A stretch of DNA of 64,000 nt from an uncultured Flavobacteriales bacterium (GCA_946479985.1 CAMLIF010000007.1:1-64000); one strand, 5' to 3'. Shown: positions 35,526 to 46,875, counted from the first letter of the stretch. The notes: generated by a model from the sequence alone, not told the origin. Numbers and translations are program-made.

Positions 35526-37244
35526 ATGAATTCAAAACAAAAGTCTTTTTTTTGGTTGTTTGCCGTTTTGTTTACCGTTACTTGTTTATACCTAAACTAT
35601 GAACGGGCTAAAACAAGTTATATGATCCGCTCAGATGGCAGTGGATACTATGCGTATTTGCCTTCTCTGTTTCTTTATGACAATGATTATCTGAGATCAG
35701 CAAAGGTTGAGCAGAGAAACCACGGAACTGAACAACTGGCTCCGACCTATTTGTATTATGGGACGAAGAACCGCCTGGTAAATAAATACTACCCCGGAGT
35801 ATCACTTATTCAATTACCGACATTTGGAGGGGCCGTGCTTTTTTCATGGCTAAGCGGTTTGCCAATTGATGGTTACTCCTCAGTTTTCCAGTTTTTCTTT
35901 CTTCTCGGAAGTATCTTTTATACGTTGTTAGGGGTTTATTACTTGCTGTTGATCGCAAATAAAATGAAACTCTCAGGCGTAGCAACGGCTCTCATATGTT
36001 TTTTAATCACGCCTCTATTGTTCTATTGCATTGATGCACCAAGTTTTTCGCACCACTACTCATTTACGTTTTTCGCAATTTTTATCTATCACCTGCTGTT
36101 TCAACTGGAAAATCCCAACTTAAAACGGACAATATTATTGGCGTTATTATTAGGAGTTTTGGTCTTGATTCGCCCTACCAATATTTTGATTCTCCTGATA
36201 ATTCCTTTTTTATGCGGAAGCTGGAAAGATTTCATGAAATGGTTCAGGTGGCAATTTCAGGTAAAGCAACTTGGATTGTTTTTCCTAAGTTTTTTTGCGG
36301 TACTTAGTCTTTTACTTATCATCAGCAAAATTCAAACGGGTAGTTGGATGAACTGGTCTTATAAAGGGGAAGGTTTTGATTTTAGCTCACCGAAAATTTG
36401 GCAGCACTGGTTTTCATTCCGGGTTGGGCTTTTTATACATACTCCAATTTTCTTACTTAGTTTAATTGTTTTGTGGGTTGACAAATCATTTTCCTTTTTT
36501 GAGAAATGCAGCTGGTCAATCTTTTTTGTCTTAGTCACCTTTATCCTAAGCAGCTGGTGGTGCTGGGATTATTCAACATCTTTTGGTAACAGACCATATA
36601 CTGAGTTTACTTTCGTTTTACTGCTTCCCTTATTCAGGAGTGCTTTTGCTGGTAAAAAAGTGATTGGAGTATTGATTGTTTCATTTCTCGTATTGAATAC
36701 CATTCGATTTGTCGAATACCAAAGCGGATTTATCAATACTACGCGGTCAACGGCATCTTCTTATTTTACATCGTTCATTTTTTGGAAAAAAGAGAATAAA
36801 GGCAGGTGGGAATTTAATAGATTTTGTGAGCCTCATGGGAAAGAAATAACCCGTACAAAACTAAATTTCAGTTCAAACAGTTACAATTTCAATGCAAAAG
36901 TGGAATTCGAGTGTTTGGCCAAATATTCATTTCTGAAACCAAGAAACGGTGAACGTTATCATTATCGTTTCGAAGTAGACAAACACATGAAAAGCAATTC
37001 GCTGGAGGATGTTTTATTGGTAGTTGATAAATTTGATGGAGCGAAACGTTTCTCTGACTCCAGGCCTCTTTATTCAGATAAATTTGAAGCTAAAGATCAA
37101 TGGGAGCATCTGATTATTGATGATAATATTAACGATAATTTCGAAGTATTTGACAGTATCTCATTTTATGTTTGGAATAAAGGCCATAAACAATTTAGTC
37201 TGAAAAATATCAGTCTAACTGTAAGTTCTTTTAAGGCTCAATAA
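35526..37244 (+). CDS. Polytopic membrane protein, GT-C/GT39-like
   Basis: The 572-residue protein has about eleven hydrophobic helices between residues 8 and 400. A soluble, beta-rich tail covers about 420-572. A loop after the first helix carries SDGSGYYAYLPSLFLYDND, an acidic-aromatic pattern seen in lipid-linked-sugar glycosyltransferases (GT-C) and their relatives; this suggests a polyprenyl-phosphate sugar enzyme but does not prove it. Length and layout are common in Bacteroidota hypothetical membrane proteins. No partner genes are nearby. The start is ATG, roughly 100 bp after the 21-bp array. Confidence 0.65.
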   Translation: MNSKQKSFFWLFAVLFTVTCLYLNYERAKTSYMIRSDGSGYYAYLPSLFLYDNDYLRSAKVEQRNHGTEQLAPTYLYYGTKNRLVNKYYPGVSLIQLPTFGGAVLFSWLSGLPIDGYSSVFQFFFLLGSIFYTLLGVYYLLLIANKMKLSGVATALICFLITPLLFYCIDAPSFSHHYSFTFFAIFIYHLLFQLENPNLKRTILLALLLGVLVLIRPTNILILLIIPFLCGSWKDFMKWFRWQFQVKQLGLFFLSFFAVLSLLLIISKIQTGSWMNWSYKGEGFDFSSPKIWQHWFSFRVGLFIHTPIFLLSLIVLWVDKSFSFFEKCSWSIFFVLVTFILSSWWCWDYSTSFGNRPYTEFTFVLLLPLFRSAFAGKKVIGVLIVSFLVLNTIRFVEYQSGFINTTRSTASSYFTSFIFWKKENKGRWEFNRFCEPHGKEITRTKLNFSSNSYNFNAKVEFECLAKYSFLKPRNGERYHYRFEVDKHMKSNSLEDVLLVVDKFDGAKRFSDSRPLYSDKFEAKDQWEHLIIDDNINDNFEVFDSISFYVWNKGHKQFSLKNISLTVSSFKAQ

Positions 37245-37393
37245 TTGATTTCTGACTCCTGGATTAGTATTCCTGTTTTTACCTGAATAAGCTATTCGAA
37301 AGAATCCCTGTTATTTCTTGCATGGAACAGTGTAAACTTTCAGGAAACAGCCGGGAATTAAGAGCGTTTATTCCGCATTCCGCAATTTGTATG

Positions 37394-37425
37394 AAAAACA
37401 AAAACGGCCTGCTTTTGGCAGACCG
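37394..37425 (-). terminator. Terminator of bamA
   Basis: On the minus strand CGGTCTGC pairs with GCAGGCCG (one T-G pair) around CAAAA, followed by TTTTTGTTTTT. It lies 23 bp after the bamA stop. Confidence 0.85.
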
Positions 37426-37447
37426 CTTCCATTACTATGAATTTCTT

Positions 37448-40039
37448 TTATAATTCTCCCAGGTTCATACCAATGGTAAAAGTGAATTTACCCGCATAAC
37501 CATTTTGAATACGTTGTGCATCGTAGCCGGTTCTGTAACCTGTTGCGTGCGGATCTAACTGATCGAAGCCCCAACCATAATCCAAACCAAGCATACCGAA
37601 CATTGGAAGATAAATACGAACACCGGCACCAACACTGCGTTTTACGTTGAACGGATTGAATGTTTTGAATGAAGTAAAGGTGTTACCGGCCTCAGCAAAT
37701 GCTAAAACGAAAACTGTAGCCTGCGGGTTCAAGGAGATCGGGTAGCGTAATTCCATGGTGTATTTCGCAATGATCGGATCTCCGCCTGATGAAGATATCT
37801 CCGGACCATTACCGCTGTCGTCATAACCGCGTAATGCAATGATCTCACGACCTCCTAATGAGTTTACACCAGATAAACCTGAACCACCCATGGAGAAGCG
37901 CTCAAACGGCGTAATTCCACGTGTGCTGCTGTAACCGCCCATGAAACCAAATCCGAATCGAGGTGATAAAACCAATTTCTTGTCACTCGTTAACGGGAAG
38001 TAGTATTCACCTGTGAATTTCAATTTGAAATACTCCAGGTAGCGGTATTTCTCTTGCGTTGTTGCTGATGAGAAATCTTTATCGCCGTTAAACATGGAGT
38101 ATGGAATAGATGATTTTGCGCTGAATGTTAAACGGGAACCTTCCTGCGGATAAATTGGAGAGCTGATTGAGTTACGCTGTAAAACGTATTTCAAACTAAT
38201 GTCGTTTGCTTGCCCGTTACTGAAGTTCGGGAAGTATGAAGCATAATTTCGAACATCATAGTATTGATAGGCCAATTCGTAATATGCGCTAAAGTAATCG
38301 TCCGGAATTTTCTTTCTTCTTCCCAAACCAACAGATGCTCCCGTGATAGCAACTCCCTGGTATCCCGGATCGTTTTTCTTCAGCGTAGTTGTTGAACTGG
38401 ATGACGAGAACGAAGTGCGGTTAATTGCGAATGTAAACGAATTTGGTTTTTTGCCACCCATCCATGGTTCGGTGAATGACAGGTTATATCCCTGGTACAA
38501 ACGTCCATTGGTTTGCGCACGAATAGAAAGTCGTTGTCCGTCTCCGGCAGGAAGTGGTGTCCATGCTCCTTTTTTGAAAGCATTTCGAACCGAGAAGTTA
38601 TTGAAAGTTAATCCCAAAGTTCCAATGATTCTACCGGCACCGTAACCACCTGAAAGTTCGATCTGATCAGCAGATTTTTCTTCAACTACGTATTCTATAT
38701 CGACGGTCCCGTCTTGCGGATTTGGAATTGGATTGACCTGGAACGCCTGTTCGTTGAAATATCCCAGTTGAGCTAATTCACGCTGCGTACGGATGATGTC
38801 GTTTCGGTTGAATAAATCGCCCGGTTTGGTTCTGATTTCTCTTCGGATTACGTGCTCATTCGTTTTCGTATTTCCACGAATGATGATGTTGCGAATACGT
38901 GCTTCTTTTCCTTCAACGATGCGCATTTCGTAATTGATATGGTAATCGTCAACTCCCGTTTCTACCGGTGTAATGTTGAAGAACAAATGTCCGCGGTCCT
39001 GGTACAAAGCTGAGATATCACGACCATCCTGACTTTGGAATACGCGCTGATCGAATAATGGCTTATTGTAAACGTCACCGTATTTGATTCCCAGAACGGT
39101 GTCTAAGAGGCCGGAAGTGAATTTCGTGTTTCCAATCCAGGTAATGTTTCCGAAATAGTATTTTGAACCTTCATCAATTTTCATGTAGATAATCATGTTC
39201 TTCTCGTCGATATCATAAACTGAATCGGTAACCAAAAACACATCGCGAAGTCCGGTTGACCGTAATTTGTCAAGCATTGCTTCTTTATCTCTGGCGTATG
39301 CAGTAGAATTGTATTTGGATCGTTTGAAGAATCTCCACCAGCGCTTTTGTTTGGTATCTTTCATTGCTGCTTTCAGCTTCCATGTTGGAACAGAAACCGG
39401 GCCGTCAAGAATAATTTCTTTAATTTTTACCCTTTCGCCTTTGGAAACGGCAATTGTAAATATTTCAGAGTTATTGATCAGCGTATCCTGCGTGCGAATG
39501 ATCTGAACGGTTACATTGTTAAATCCTTTTTCTTTGAAATAACCTCGAATGGTGTTTTGTGTAGTAAAAACAAGGTTTTCCGTAATTGTTTTTCCGGAAT
39601 TCAATCCAACTTCTTCGCGAACTTTATCTACGTCACGTCGGTTGATACCGGTATAACGTACACGACTTAATTTTGGCCGCGGCTGTAATTTAATAACCAG
39701 GTAAATAACATCACCTACTTCTTTTTCGATTTCAATAGAAACTGTTGAGAATAAACCTTCGTTCCATAGGTTTTTAATGGCCAGTGAAATTCGGTCGGAG
39801 GGAATAGCAATAATTTCTCCCTGGCGAAGTCCGGCGATGAGCTTAATAGCCTGGTGGTCGAAGTTATCGGCACCTTCTACACGAATTCCTCCGACAGTGT
39901 ACTTTTTGGGTTTCTTGTAATCAACACCGGTATTACCAAAGGTAGTTGCAGTTGATCCTTTAATGGTGTCAGCGAGTTCTATTTGTCCGAATGACGAAAA
40001 AGCAAACGCAAGAAAACAAATTATGAGCGGGTTCTTCAT
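37448..40039 (-). CDS. bamA: Outer-membrane assembly factor BamA
   Basis: BamA inserts beta-barrel proteins into the outer membrane. The 863-residue protein has a signal peptide (MKNPLIICFLAFAFSSFGQ), POTRA domains over about 48-430 (for example YTVGGIRVEGADNFDHQAI and IIIRGNTKTNEHVIRREIRT) and a 16-strand barrel from about 480. ALRGYDDSGN is the conserved lid-loop RGY region. The end is IGMNLGEL. uppS precedes it by 2 bp; this pairing is common in Bacteroidota. The extended N-terminal region is typical of the phylum. Confidence 0.95.
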   Translation of the reverse strand: MKNPLIICFLAFAFSSFGQIELADTIKGSTATTFGNTGVDYKKPKKYTVGGIRVEGADNFDHQAIKLIAGLRQGEIIAIPSDRISLAIKNLWNEGLFSTVSIEIEKEVGDVIYLVIKLQPRPKLSRVRYTGINRRDVDKVREEVGLNSGKTITENLVFTTQNTIRGYFKEKGFNNVTVQIIRTQDTLINNSEIFTIAVSKGERVKIKEIILDGPVSVPTWKLKAAMKDTKQKRWWRFFKRSKYNSTAYARDKEAMLDKLRSTGLRDVFLVTDSVYDIDEKNMIIYMKIDEGSKYYFGNITWIGNTKFTSGLLDTVLGIKYGDVYNKPLFDQRVFQSQDGRDISALYQDRGHLFFNITPVETGVDDYHINYEMRIVEGKEARIRNIIIRGNTKTNEHVIRREIRTKPGDLFNRNDIIRTQRELAQLGYFNEQAFQVNPIPNPQDGTVDIEYVVEEKSADQIELSGGYGAGRIIGTLGLTFNNFSVRNAFKKGAWTPLPAGDGQRLSIRAQTNGRLYQGYNLSFTEPWMGGKKPNSFTFAINRTSFSSSSSTTTLKKNDPGYQGVAITGASVGLGRRKKIPDDYFSAYYELAYQYYDVRNYASYFPNFSNGQANDISLKYVLQRNSISSPIYPQEGSRLTFSAKSSIPYSMFNGDKDFSSATTQEKYRYLEYFKLKFTGEYYFPLTSDKKLVLSPRFGFGFMGGYSSTRGITPFERFSMGGSGLSGVNSLGGREIIALRGYDDSGNGPEISSSGGDPIIAKYTMELRYPISLNPQATVFVLAFAEAGNTFTSFKTFNPFNVKRSVGAGVRIYLPMFGMLGLDYGWGFDQLDPHATGYRTGYDAQRIQNGYAGKFTFTIGMNLGEL

Positions 40040-40041
40040 AG

Positions 40042-40779
40042 TTACAGTTGTTCAGAGACCATTCCGAAACGGCGTTCTCTATTTTGGTAATCAATTACAG
40101 CTTTGTATAGATCATCTTCTCGAAAATCCGGCCAGAGTACAGGGGTAAAATGAAATTCAGAGTATGCGGCCTGCCACAAAAGGAAGTTACTCAAACGTTG
40201 TTCACCACTGGTGCGGATAAGTAATTCAGGATCCGGAATGTTTTTTGTGTTGAGATACGAAGAAATTAATTCATCGTTTATCTGATCAAAAGAAATTTTG
40301 TTGTTCTTCACATCAGTGCTGATTTCCTTAATTGCTTCAGCTATTTCCCAGCGTGAACTGTAGTTGAGGGCAATTACAAGGTTTATCGTTGTATTGTTTT
40401 TTGTTGATTCAATAGCGTTGACAAGTTCATTCCGGCAATCATCCGGTAAACCTGCCGCATCACCGATACTTAATAAACGTACATCCTGAGCATTCAATTC
40501 ATCTACTTCGCCGGCAATTGTTCGTACTAAAAGATCCATTAATCCTTCCACTTCATCTTGTGGCCGGTTCCAGTTTTCTGTAGAGAAGGCGTACATTGTA
40601 AGGTACTTAACGCCGATGTTTTTGGCTGCAGTAAGTGCTGCACGTACAGAATCTACACCAAATGAATGCCCGATTAGCCGTTGCTGGCCTTGCTTTTTAG
40701 CCCAACGACCGTTTCCATCCATTATTATGGCTATATGCGACGGAACCCCTGTAGGTATGATTTGTTTGATTAAATCCAT
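40042..40779 (-). CDS. uppS: Isoprenyl transferase (undecaprenyl diphosphate synthase)
   Basis: This cis-prenyltransferase makes undecaprenyl diphosphate, the lipid carrier for cell-wall sugars. The 245-residue protein has the catalytic Asp in HIAIIMDGNGRWAKK (about residue 21), RLIGHSFGVDSVR, YAFSTENWNRP, and the C-terminal ELLIRTSGEQRLSNFLLWQ that binds isopentenyl diphosphate. Length is standard. It is 2 bp from bamA and probably co-transcribed, joining lipid-carrier supply to envelope assembly. Confidence 0.95.
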   Translation of the reverse strand: MDLIKQIIPTGVPSHIAIIMDGNGRWAKKQGQQRLIGHSFGVDSVRAALTAAKNIGVKYLTMYAFSTENWNRPQDEVEGLMDLLVRTIAGEVDELNAQDVRLLSIGDAAGLPDDCRNELVNAIESTKNNTTINLVIALNYSSRWEIAEAIKEISTDVKNNKISFDQINDELISSYLNTKNIPDPELLIRTSGEQRLSNFLLWQAAYSEFHFTPVLWPDFREDDLYKAVIDYQNRERRFGMVSEQL

Positions 40780-40850
40780 GTATGTAAAACGAAATTAATG
40801 AAAGAATCTTTTACAGCTCGGTAAATAAATTTTTTATAACAGTCATTAAC

Positions 40851-40885
40851 AAAAAGAGGGATGTCAGCCGTGGCTGAAACCCCTC
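40851..40885 (-). terminator. Terminator of the atpD-atpC operon
   Basis: GAGGG (40856-40860) pairs with CCCTC (40881-40885), enclosing CAGCC-gt-GGCTG. On the minus strand it is followed by TTTTTG. It lies just after the atpC stop. Confidence 0.75.
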
Positions 40886-40907
40886 AATTCGTGTTTATTA
40901 CTACGCA

Positions 40908-41195
40908 TTATTCTGCTAATACGATCATTTTGTTGTTTTGAAATTCAAGAACGCCGCCTTTGATTGCCACGTTGATTACTTTTCCTCCGTTTACTGCGGA
41001 AACAGCTGCGTTTGTTTTTTCGGTTGCAACGAATGCGTTTTCCAAATCAACTTTCACATCACCTGCTTTCAATCCGGAAATAATCGGAGCGTGATTATTC
41101 AAAACTTGAAACGAACCATCTAAACCCGGAAGCTGAACTGCTGTTGCTTCGCCGGAGAATAGTACCGTTTCGGGAGTGATAATTTCTATATGCAT
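40908..41195 (-). CDS. atpC: F1F0 ATP synthase epsilon subunit, N-terminal domain only
   Basis: The 95-residue protein begins MHIEIITPETVLFSGEAT, then LPGLDGSFQVLNNHAPIISGLKAGDV, the beta-sandwich of epsilon. The C-terminal helical hairpin, present in longer homologues (about 130 residues), is missing. Short epsilons are usual in Bacteroidota. It couples rotation of the stalk to the proton ring. It is 118 bp downstream of atpD, across an imperfect hairpin. Confidence 0.93.
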   Translation of the reverse strand: MHIEIITPETVLFSGEATAVQLPGLDGSFQVLNNHAPIISGLKAGDVKVDLENAFVATEKTNAAVSAVNGGKVINVAIKGGVLEFQNNKMIVLAE

Positions 41196-41201
41196 CTCTT
41201 C

Positions 41202-41285
41202 AGATATTAAGATTTAAGACTTTAGGACTTTAAGACCTCGGATTCCGAATAGTACTCAGAAGTCCTAAACAAAGTCTTAATATCT
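41202..41285. repeat. Imperfect inverted repeat between atpD and atpC
   Basis: AGATATTAAG at 41202-41211 is mirrored at 41276-41285, and TTTAGGACT (41221-41229) is mirrored at 41261-41269. The two paired blocks form a long stem with an internal bulge and a loop of about 31 nt. It has no coding content. It may be a processing or attenuation site that sets atpC below atpD, which is inference. Confidence 0.6.
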
Positions 41286-41313
41286 TGATGTCCTGACGTC
41301 TCGATGTCTATTA

Positions 41314-42828
<1,515 letters not shown>

Positions 42829-42851
42829 TTAAGTGTACCTTAATTTGGGCA

Positions 42852-42859
42852 CAAAAGTA
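42852..42859 (-). promoter_or_regulatory. -7 promoter box of atpD (TACTTTTG)
   Basis: The minus strand reads TACTTTTG, an exact TAnnTTTG box. It predicts a leader of about 30 nt before the ATG at 42816. I cannot see a convincing TTTG at -33. Confidence 0.5.
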
Positions 42860-42981
42860 CTGTATTTATTCTTTTTAAAGAAGCGGATTCTAATTTATTT
42901 CGTTTTTTGTTTTAAATCAATCAATTAGATACCGAATTGATGTTTTTCAAAACTTCGGATTCAGGATTTGAATAAAATTTA

Positions 42982-43013
42982 AAAAGGCCTCTGCCTGGGG
43001 GCGGAGACCTTTT
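42982..43013 (-). terminator. Terminator of the tonB gene at 43084-43938
   Basis: On the minus strand AAAGGTCTCCGCC pairs with GGCAGAGGCCTTT with T-G and mismatch pairs, followed by TTTAAATTTTATT. It lies about 70 bp past the stop. Confidence 0.65.
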
Positions 43014-43083
43014 CCGGATGTAGGGTAGAACTGACAATAAAAACTATGAAATTTACATCCGTTTAATTTTGGTGGGTTTGATT

Positions 43084-43938
43084 TTAAAATCTGAATACGA
43101 TCGGGAGATAAAAATAGCTTGCTACCGGTTCTCCATTTAATTTGGCAGGTTCCCATGGCGGCATATTCTTAACAGCTTTTACTGCCGCTTCATCGCATTC
43201 CGGGCAACCTTCAACTTTTTCTTTTACCCAAACTTTGGTTACTTTTCCTTCTTCGTTTACAATGAATTTCAATTTACACGTTCCGGTACCTTCCAAATCT
43301 GATTTAATAGCCTTTGTAAGGTAATCGAGTAAGGCTGGTCTTCCGCCTTTGAAGACAGCGGTTTCGGTAACATTAATTACTACACCTAAACTATCTCCTT
43401 TTCGAGGTTCCGTAACGCTTCCTGTTGGACCTGAAATTCCAGGTTCGTCGAATGGATTTTTTCCTTTTGAAGTTACATTTCCAGCTTGTTTGGTTGGATC
43501 AGGAATTTCCATAGTGTCTAACTCATTCTTAACTGGATCCAGGATTTGCTGAATATCGAATTTATAAATTTCCGCTTCTGTGGTCTGAGCCGGTTTTTCG
43601 ATTTCTTTCTCCGGAATTTCAATTACATCTTTATCATCTTCCGGTTGATCCAAAGGAACATCGAATTTCTTTCTGGTATTGTCTTTTTTCTCTTCGGGAT
43701 GCATATTCATTGCCGCTGCATACAATCCTCCGCAACCGGCTGTGATACCAAACAGGATGATGAAAATACGTTTGTTATAATCTCTTCTGATCTGGTAAGC
43801 TCCGTATGCTTTGTTTCGTTTTTCAAATACAACGTCGTTTCGTTCGTCTGACGTAATGAGTTGCCAGTTTTTTGTGCTGAAGTGGTCGTATAGTGCAAGA
43901 CCCACAATCAGTGCTGCGATGATAGTTGCTAATAACAT
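43084..43938 (-). CDS. tonB: TonB energy transducer (intact, membrane-anchored)
   Basis: TonB passes proton-motive energy from ExbB/ExbD to outer-membrane transporters. The 284-residue protein has an N-terminal helix, the Bacteroidota VFEKRNKAYGAYQIRRDY segment and a second helix near 58-78. A Pro/Glu/Lys-rich periplasmic linker follows, and then the C-terminal domain from about 200, with GCPECDEAAVKAVKNMPPWEPAK. The Cys-x2-Cys is shared with the other TonB domains here. It may back up the broken copy at 47127-47984, though the genes are 3.2 kb apart. Confidence 0.92.
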   Translation of the reverse strand: MLLATIIAALIVGLALYDHFSTKNWQLITSDERNDVVFEKRNKAYGAYQIRRDYNKRIFIILFGITAGCGGLYAAAMNMHPEEKKDNTRKKFDVPLDQPEDDKDVIEIPEKEIEKPAQTTEAEIYKFDIQQILDPVKNELDTMEIPDPTKQAGNVTSKGKNPFDEPGISGPTGSVTEPRKGDSLGVVINVTETAVFKGGRPALLDYLTKAIKSDLEGTGTCKLKFIVNEEGKVTKVWVKEKVEGCPECDEAAVKAVKNMPPWEPAKLNGEPVASYFYLPIVFRF

Positions 43939-44239
43939 AATGTTCAGTATTAAAGGTTTTTACTAGTGTTTGGCCGACTTCGTTTTGTCAACCTTTATTC
44001 TAATTTATCTGAATTCACTATGCGAAAAATGAAAAAAACCTGAACTGTCGATTTGCTGGATTTAAATGTACTATTCGGGTATTTTAAGGAATTTTGTGAT
44101 TATGAAATGGCTGTGTAAAGCAACCTGAACCGGAGTTTAAATCGCTCATTAGTAGTAGTGTTGTGTTTTACAGGAAAAGAAAACCGCTAATCCGAATGAA
44201 CGAATTAGCGGTTTCAATTATTTGAAAATTACTCTTTTC
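43939..44239. other. Intergenic gap with terminator
   Basis: These 301 bases between the tonB and TPR genes hold no ORF I believe in. The only structure is the terminator at 44181-44214. Confidence 0.6.
44181..44214 (-). terminator. Terminator of the TPR gene
   Basis: AAACCGCTAAT (44181-44191) pairs perfectly with ATTAGCGGTTT (44204-44214) around a 12-nt loop. On the minus strand it is followed by TTTTCTTTTCC. Confidence 0.85.
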
Positions 44240-45859
44240 TTAGTGATTCTTGAAGTAAGTCTGAGCTTGTTTGTTTGTTGGATCGTTCGTAAGAACTTGC
44301 TGCCAGTACATTTTTGCCTTAACAGCGTCTTTAGCCGGAGAGTTTACGTAGTAATCTCCTAAATAAAGGCTTCCTTCAGTGATATAATCTTTGTAAGCAG
44401 GATTTGCTCTGTCTTGCTCTGTTAATTTCTCAAAGAACATTTCATAATGTGGTTGTGCTTTCCAGTTTCGGTTGTTCAGGTCTAAATCCATTTGTGCGAG
44501 TGCACGACCTCTCCATAAATAACCTAAAGCATAAGTTGGGCTTACTCTTGTTAACATAGCGAAAGCTGAATCAGCCATTACGAAGTTTTTAGTATCGTCG
44601 TAGTAATAAGCTCTACCTAAATCGAAGAAGTCAGTTGCTTTCATTGATGTTGGCAACGCCGTGTTTTTTGCATTATATGCTTCAATAGCTAGTTTATACT
44701 GACCGTCTTTAGCAGCGGTGTTTCCGATTAGACTAAGCTGATCGCCAACTGCTGTTGGATCAAGTGAAGCTCCTTTAGCCAATGTTGCAATTGCCTCAGA
44801 CGTTTTTCCCATGCTTTGGTAGATTTTCGCTACATACTGGTAATCGGACGCAATGATCAATTTAGGATCAGCAATAGCGAAAAGATCGTTTGATGCTTTT
44901 AATGCTTTTTCATATTGCATTGCATCACCTGTAGTGTTCATTTCATATAAAGAATAGAAAATCATTCTTTTCGTGTATGTATTGCTGATTCCTGATTTCT
45001 CAACAGCTTCCAGTTGTTTGATCGCATCTGAATATTTTTTACCGATAAACAAAGAAGTAGCATAACGGTATCGTGCCTGTGGATCATTGTTCAGTTCCAG
45101 GTATTTTGTCCAAAGCTCAGCGCTTTTTTCAGCATTACCCTCTGCCATCTGCACTTCCGCTTCGTGGCGGTAAGCCGGACCAAAATTAGGATCTAATTTG
45201 ATTGCCTGTTCGTAACCTTCAATTGCAGCGCTTTTGTTTCCAACACGTTCGTAGATATACGATTTTTTAACCAGGGCTTCTACGTTAGTAGGCTCCAGTT
45301 TAAGAATCGTATTGTATTTAGCAACTGATTCTGAAACGCGTGATGTTGTAATATCAATGATCACATCACCTAACAATTGTAATGCCTGGATATTCTCAGG
45401 TTCCAATTCAATAACACGGTTCAAATATTTCTCTGCAACCGGTAAGTTTTTTACCGGACCTGTTGCGTAAGTTTCAGCTGTATGAAAAAGAACACAAACA
45501 TTTTTGTTTTTTGTTGATTTAATGATCTCTCTGAACTTAATTCCCGCAGAAGTCGTGTCTCCTGCAAAATAAGTAGCTTTCGCCCCGGAAACCATAGCTA
45601 ATTTGTCTTCTGCATTTTTAGAAGCAGCAGATTTGAATTGCTCAATTGCACCCTTGTTATCATCTATCTTAACAAGAAAGTTTCCGTAGAAAAATGCATT
45701 GTCGACACTGGTTGGGTCTTTTGCTATTAACGATTTGAAATCTTCACGTGCCATTTCGTAGCGCTCGTTAACAACTTTCTTTTTTGCGTCTTGTAATGTT
45801 TGGGCTGAAACTCCAACCGCAGTTGAAACTATAAAGCCAACAATTAAAATCTTATTCAT
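44240..45859 (-). CDS. TPR-repeat periplasmic protein
   Basis: The 539-residue protein has a signal peptide (MNKILIVGFIVSTAVGVSAQ), so it works in the periplasm or at the outer membrane. The rest is helical with tetratricopeptide pairs, for example NVEALVKKSYIYERVGNKSA followed by AIEGYEQAIKLDPNFGPAYR. At least eight repeats cover about 25-520. It probably binds a protein partner. In Bacteroidota it commonly sits with ExbB/ExbD/TonB and a PstS-like protein; I see the same order here. What it binds is not evident. Confidence 0.85.
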   Translation of the reverse strand: MNKILIVGFIVSTAVGVSAQTLQDAKKKVVNERYEMAREDFKSLIAKDPTSVDNAFFYGNFLVKIDDNKGAIEQFKSAASKNAEDKLAMVSGAKATYFAGDTTSAGIKFREIIKSTKNKNVCVLFHTAETYATGPVKNLPVAEKYLNRVIELEPENIQALQLLGDVIIDITTSRVSESVAKYNTILKLEPTNVEALVKKSYIYERVGNKSAAIEGYEQAIKLDPNFGPAYRHEAEVQMAEGNAEKSAELWTKYLELNNDPQARYRYATSLFIGKKYSDAIKQLEAVEKSGISNTYTKRMIFYSLYEMNTTGDAMQYEKALKASNDLFAIADPKLIIASDYQYVAKIYQSMGKTSEAIATLAKGASLDPTAVGDQLSLIGNTAAKDGQYKLAIEAYNAKNTALPTSMKATDFFDLGRAYYYDDTKNFVMADSAFAMLTRVSPTYALGYLWRGRALAQMDLDLNNRNWKAQPHYEMFFEKLTEQDRANPAYKDYITEGSLYLGDYYVNSPAKDAVKAKMYWQQVLTNDPTNKQAQTYFKNH

Positions 45860-45975
45860 AACTTATTTAATTCTGAGTGCTGTTTGCAATTCTCCTGCCA
45901 AAATACATTTAATTGAACTTTCTGACATGAAATTTTAGTTTTCTTTTGATTTATCTGTACAGAAGGTGTATTGAA

Positions 45976-46875
45976 CTATTCTACAACGATGTTAAATTCT
46001 CTTGTCATTTTGTAATACGATTGAAGCCCTGATTTTTTTGCGATCAATTGTCCTTTTTCACTGATCAGATAATTCACGAAACCGGATTCGAGATTTGACT
46101 TGCTTCCCTTGTTGTGGATATACCAGAAGTGAATAAAAGGATATTCTTTTTCGTATACATAATATGTAAAAGGAGGAACAAAATGATCTGAGCTTGCTTT
46201 AGATACAGAAACGATATTTAAATTTTTACAGCGCTCTACCACTTTCGGATCATCGATGTCACTAATCCAGTTGAAACCGATAACACCAATACAATGTTTA
46301 TTGTTTTTCATGTAATCAATTACTTCCTGATTACCTTTTAAGCATTTAACATTAGGTCCGAACTGTTTTGGCGCGATCCGATCAAGAAAGTATTCGAAAT
46401 TGGCACTTTGAACATCATCGAAAAGAATTTTCGGATCATTTTCATTTGTTGAAGTCAGTAAACGTAAAAATTCTGTTTCGGTGTAAGTACTGTCTTCAGT
46501 CTTTGGAGTAAGAAGAGCGATTGAACCAACAAGAATTTTATTCGTTCTGAATACTACCTGGTCTGCAAGAAACTCTTCGCGTTCTTGTTTTGTAAAGTCA
46601 CGAGAAATGATGATTGCATCTGTTTTTCTGTCAATAAATGTGTTTACGACATCAATTTCCCGCTCGTATTTGGCATTGATATGTGCTTCAGGACGAAATC
46701 CTTCAAACGACATAATAGTTGTTTCCAAATAGGGCTGAAGATTCTTCTCCACATATATGGTTGCTTTACCTCTGCTATTGGTCGTGTCATCGTAAGCTAG
46801 CGGGTTATCGGTTCCATCACAGGAAACCAATAAAGTCAGGCTTAGAATGAAACTACAAATTCCTGGTTTTCTCAT
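45976..46875 (-). CDS. PstS-like substrate-binding lipoprotein
   Basis: The 299-residue protein has a lipoprotein signal (ILSLTLLVSCDG) with Cys19. The following region matches the phosphate-binding PstS-like family (RKTDAIIISRDFTKQE, CLKGNQEVIDYMKNNKHCIGVIGFNWISD, FVNYLISEKGQLIAKKSGL). It should bind a small anion on the periplasmic side. No pst permease genes are near, so a role in the TonB system rather than phosphate uptake is likely, as in similar operons. It overlaps the preceding small membrane gene by 23 bp. Confidence 0.82.
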   Translation of the reverse strand: MRKPGICSFILSLTLLVSCDGTDNPLAYDDTTNSRGKATIYVEKNLQPYLETTIMSFEGFRPEAHINAKYEREIDVVNTFIDRKTDAIIISRDFTKQEREEFLADQVVFRTNKILVGSIALLTPKTEDSTYTETEFLRLLTSTNENDPKILFDDVQSANFEYFLDRIAPKQFGPNVKCLKGNQEVIDYMKNNKHCIGVIGFNWISDIDDPKVVERCKNLNIVSVSKASSDHFVPPFTYYVYEKEYPFIHFWYIHNKGSKSNLESGFVNYLISEKGQLIAKKSGLQSYYKMTREFNIVVE

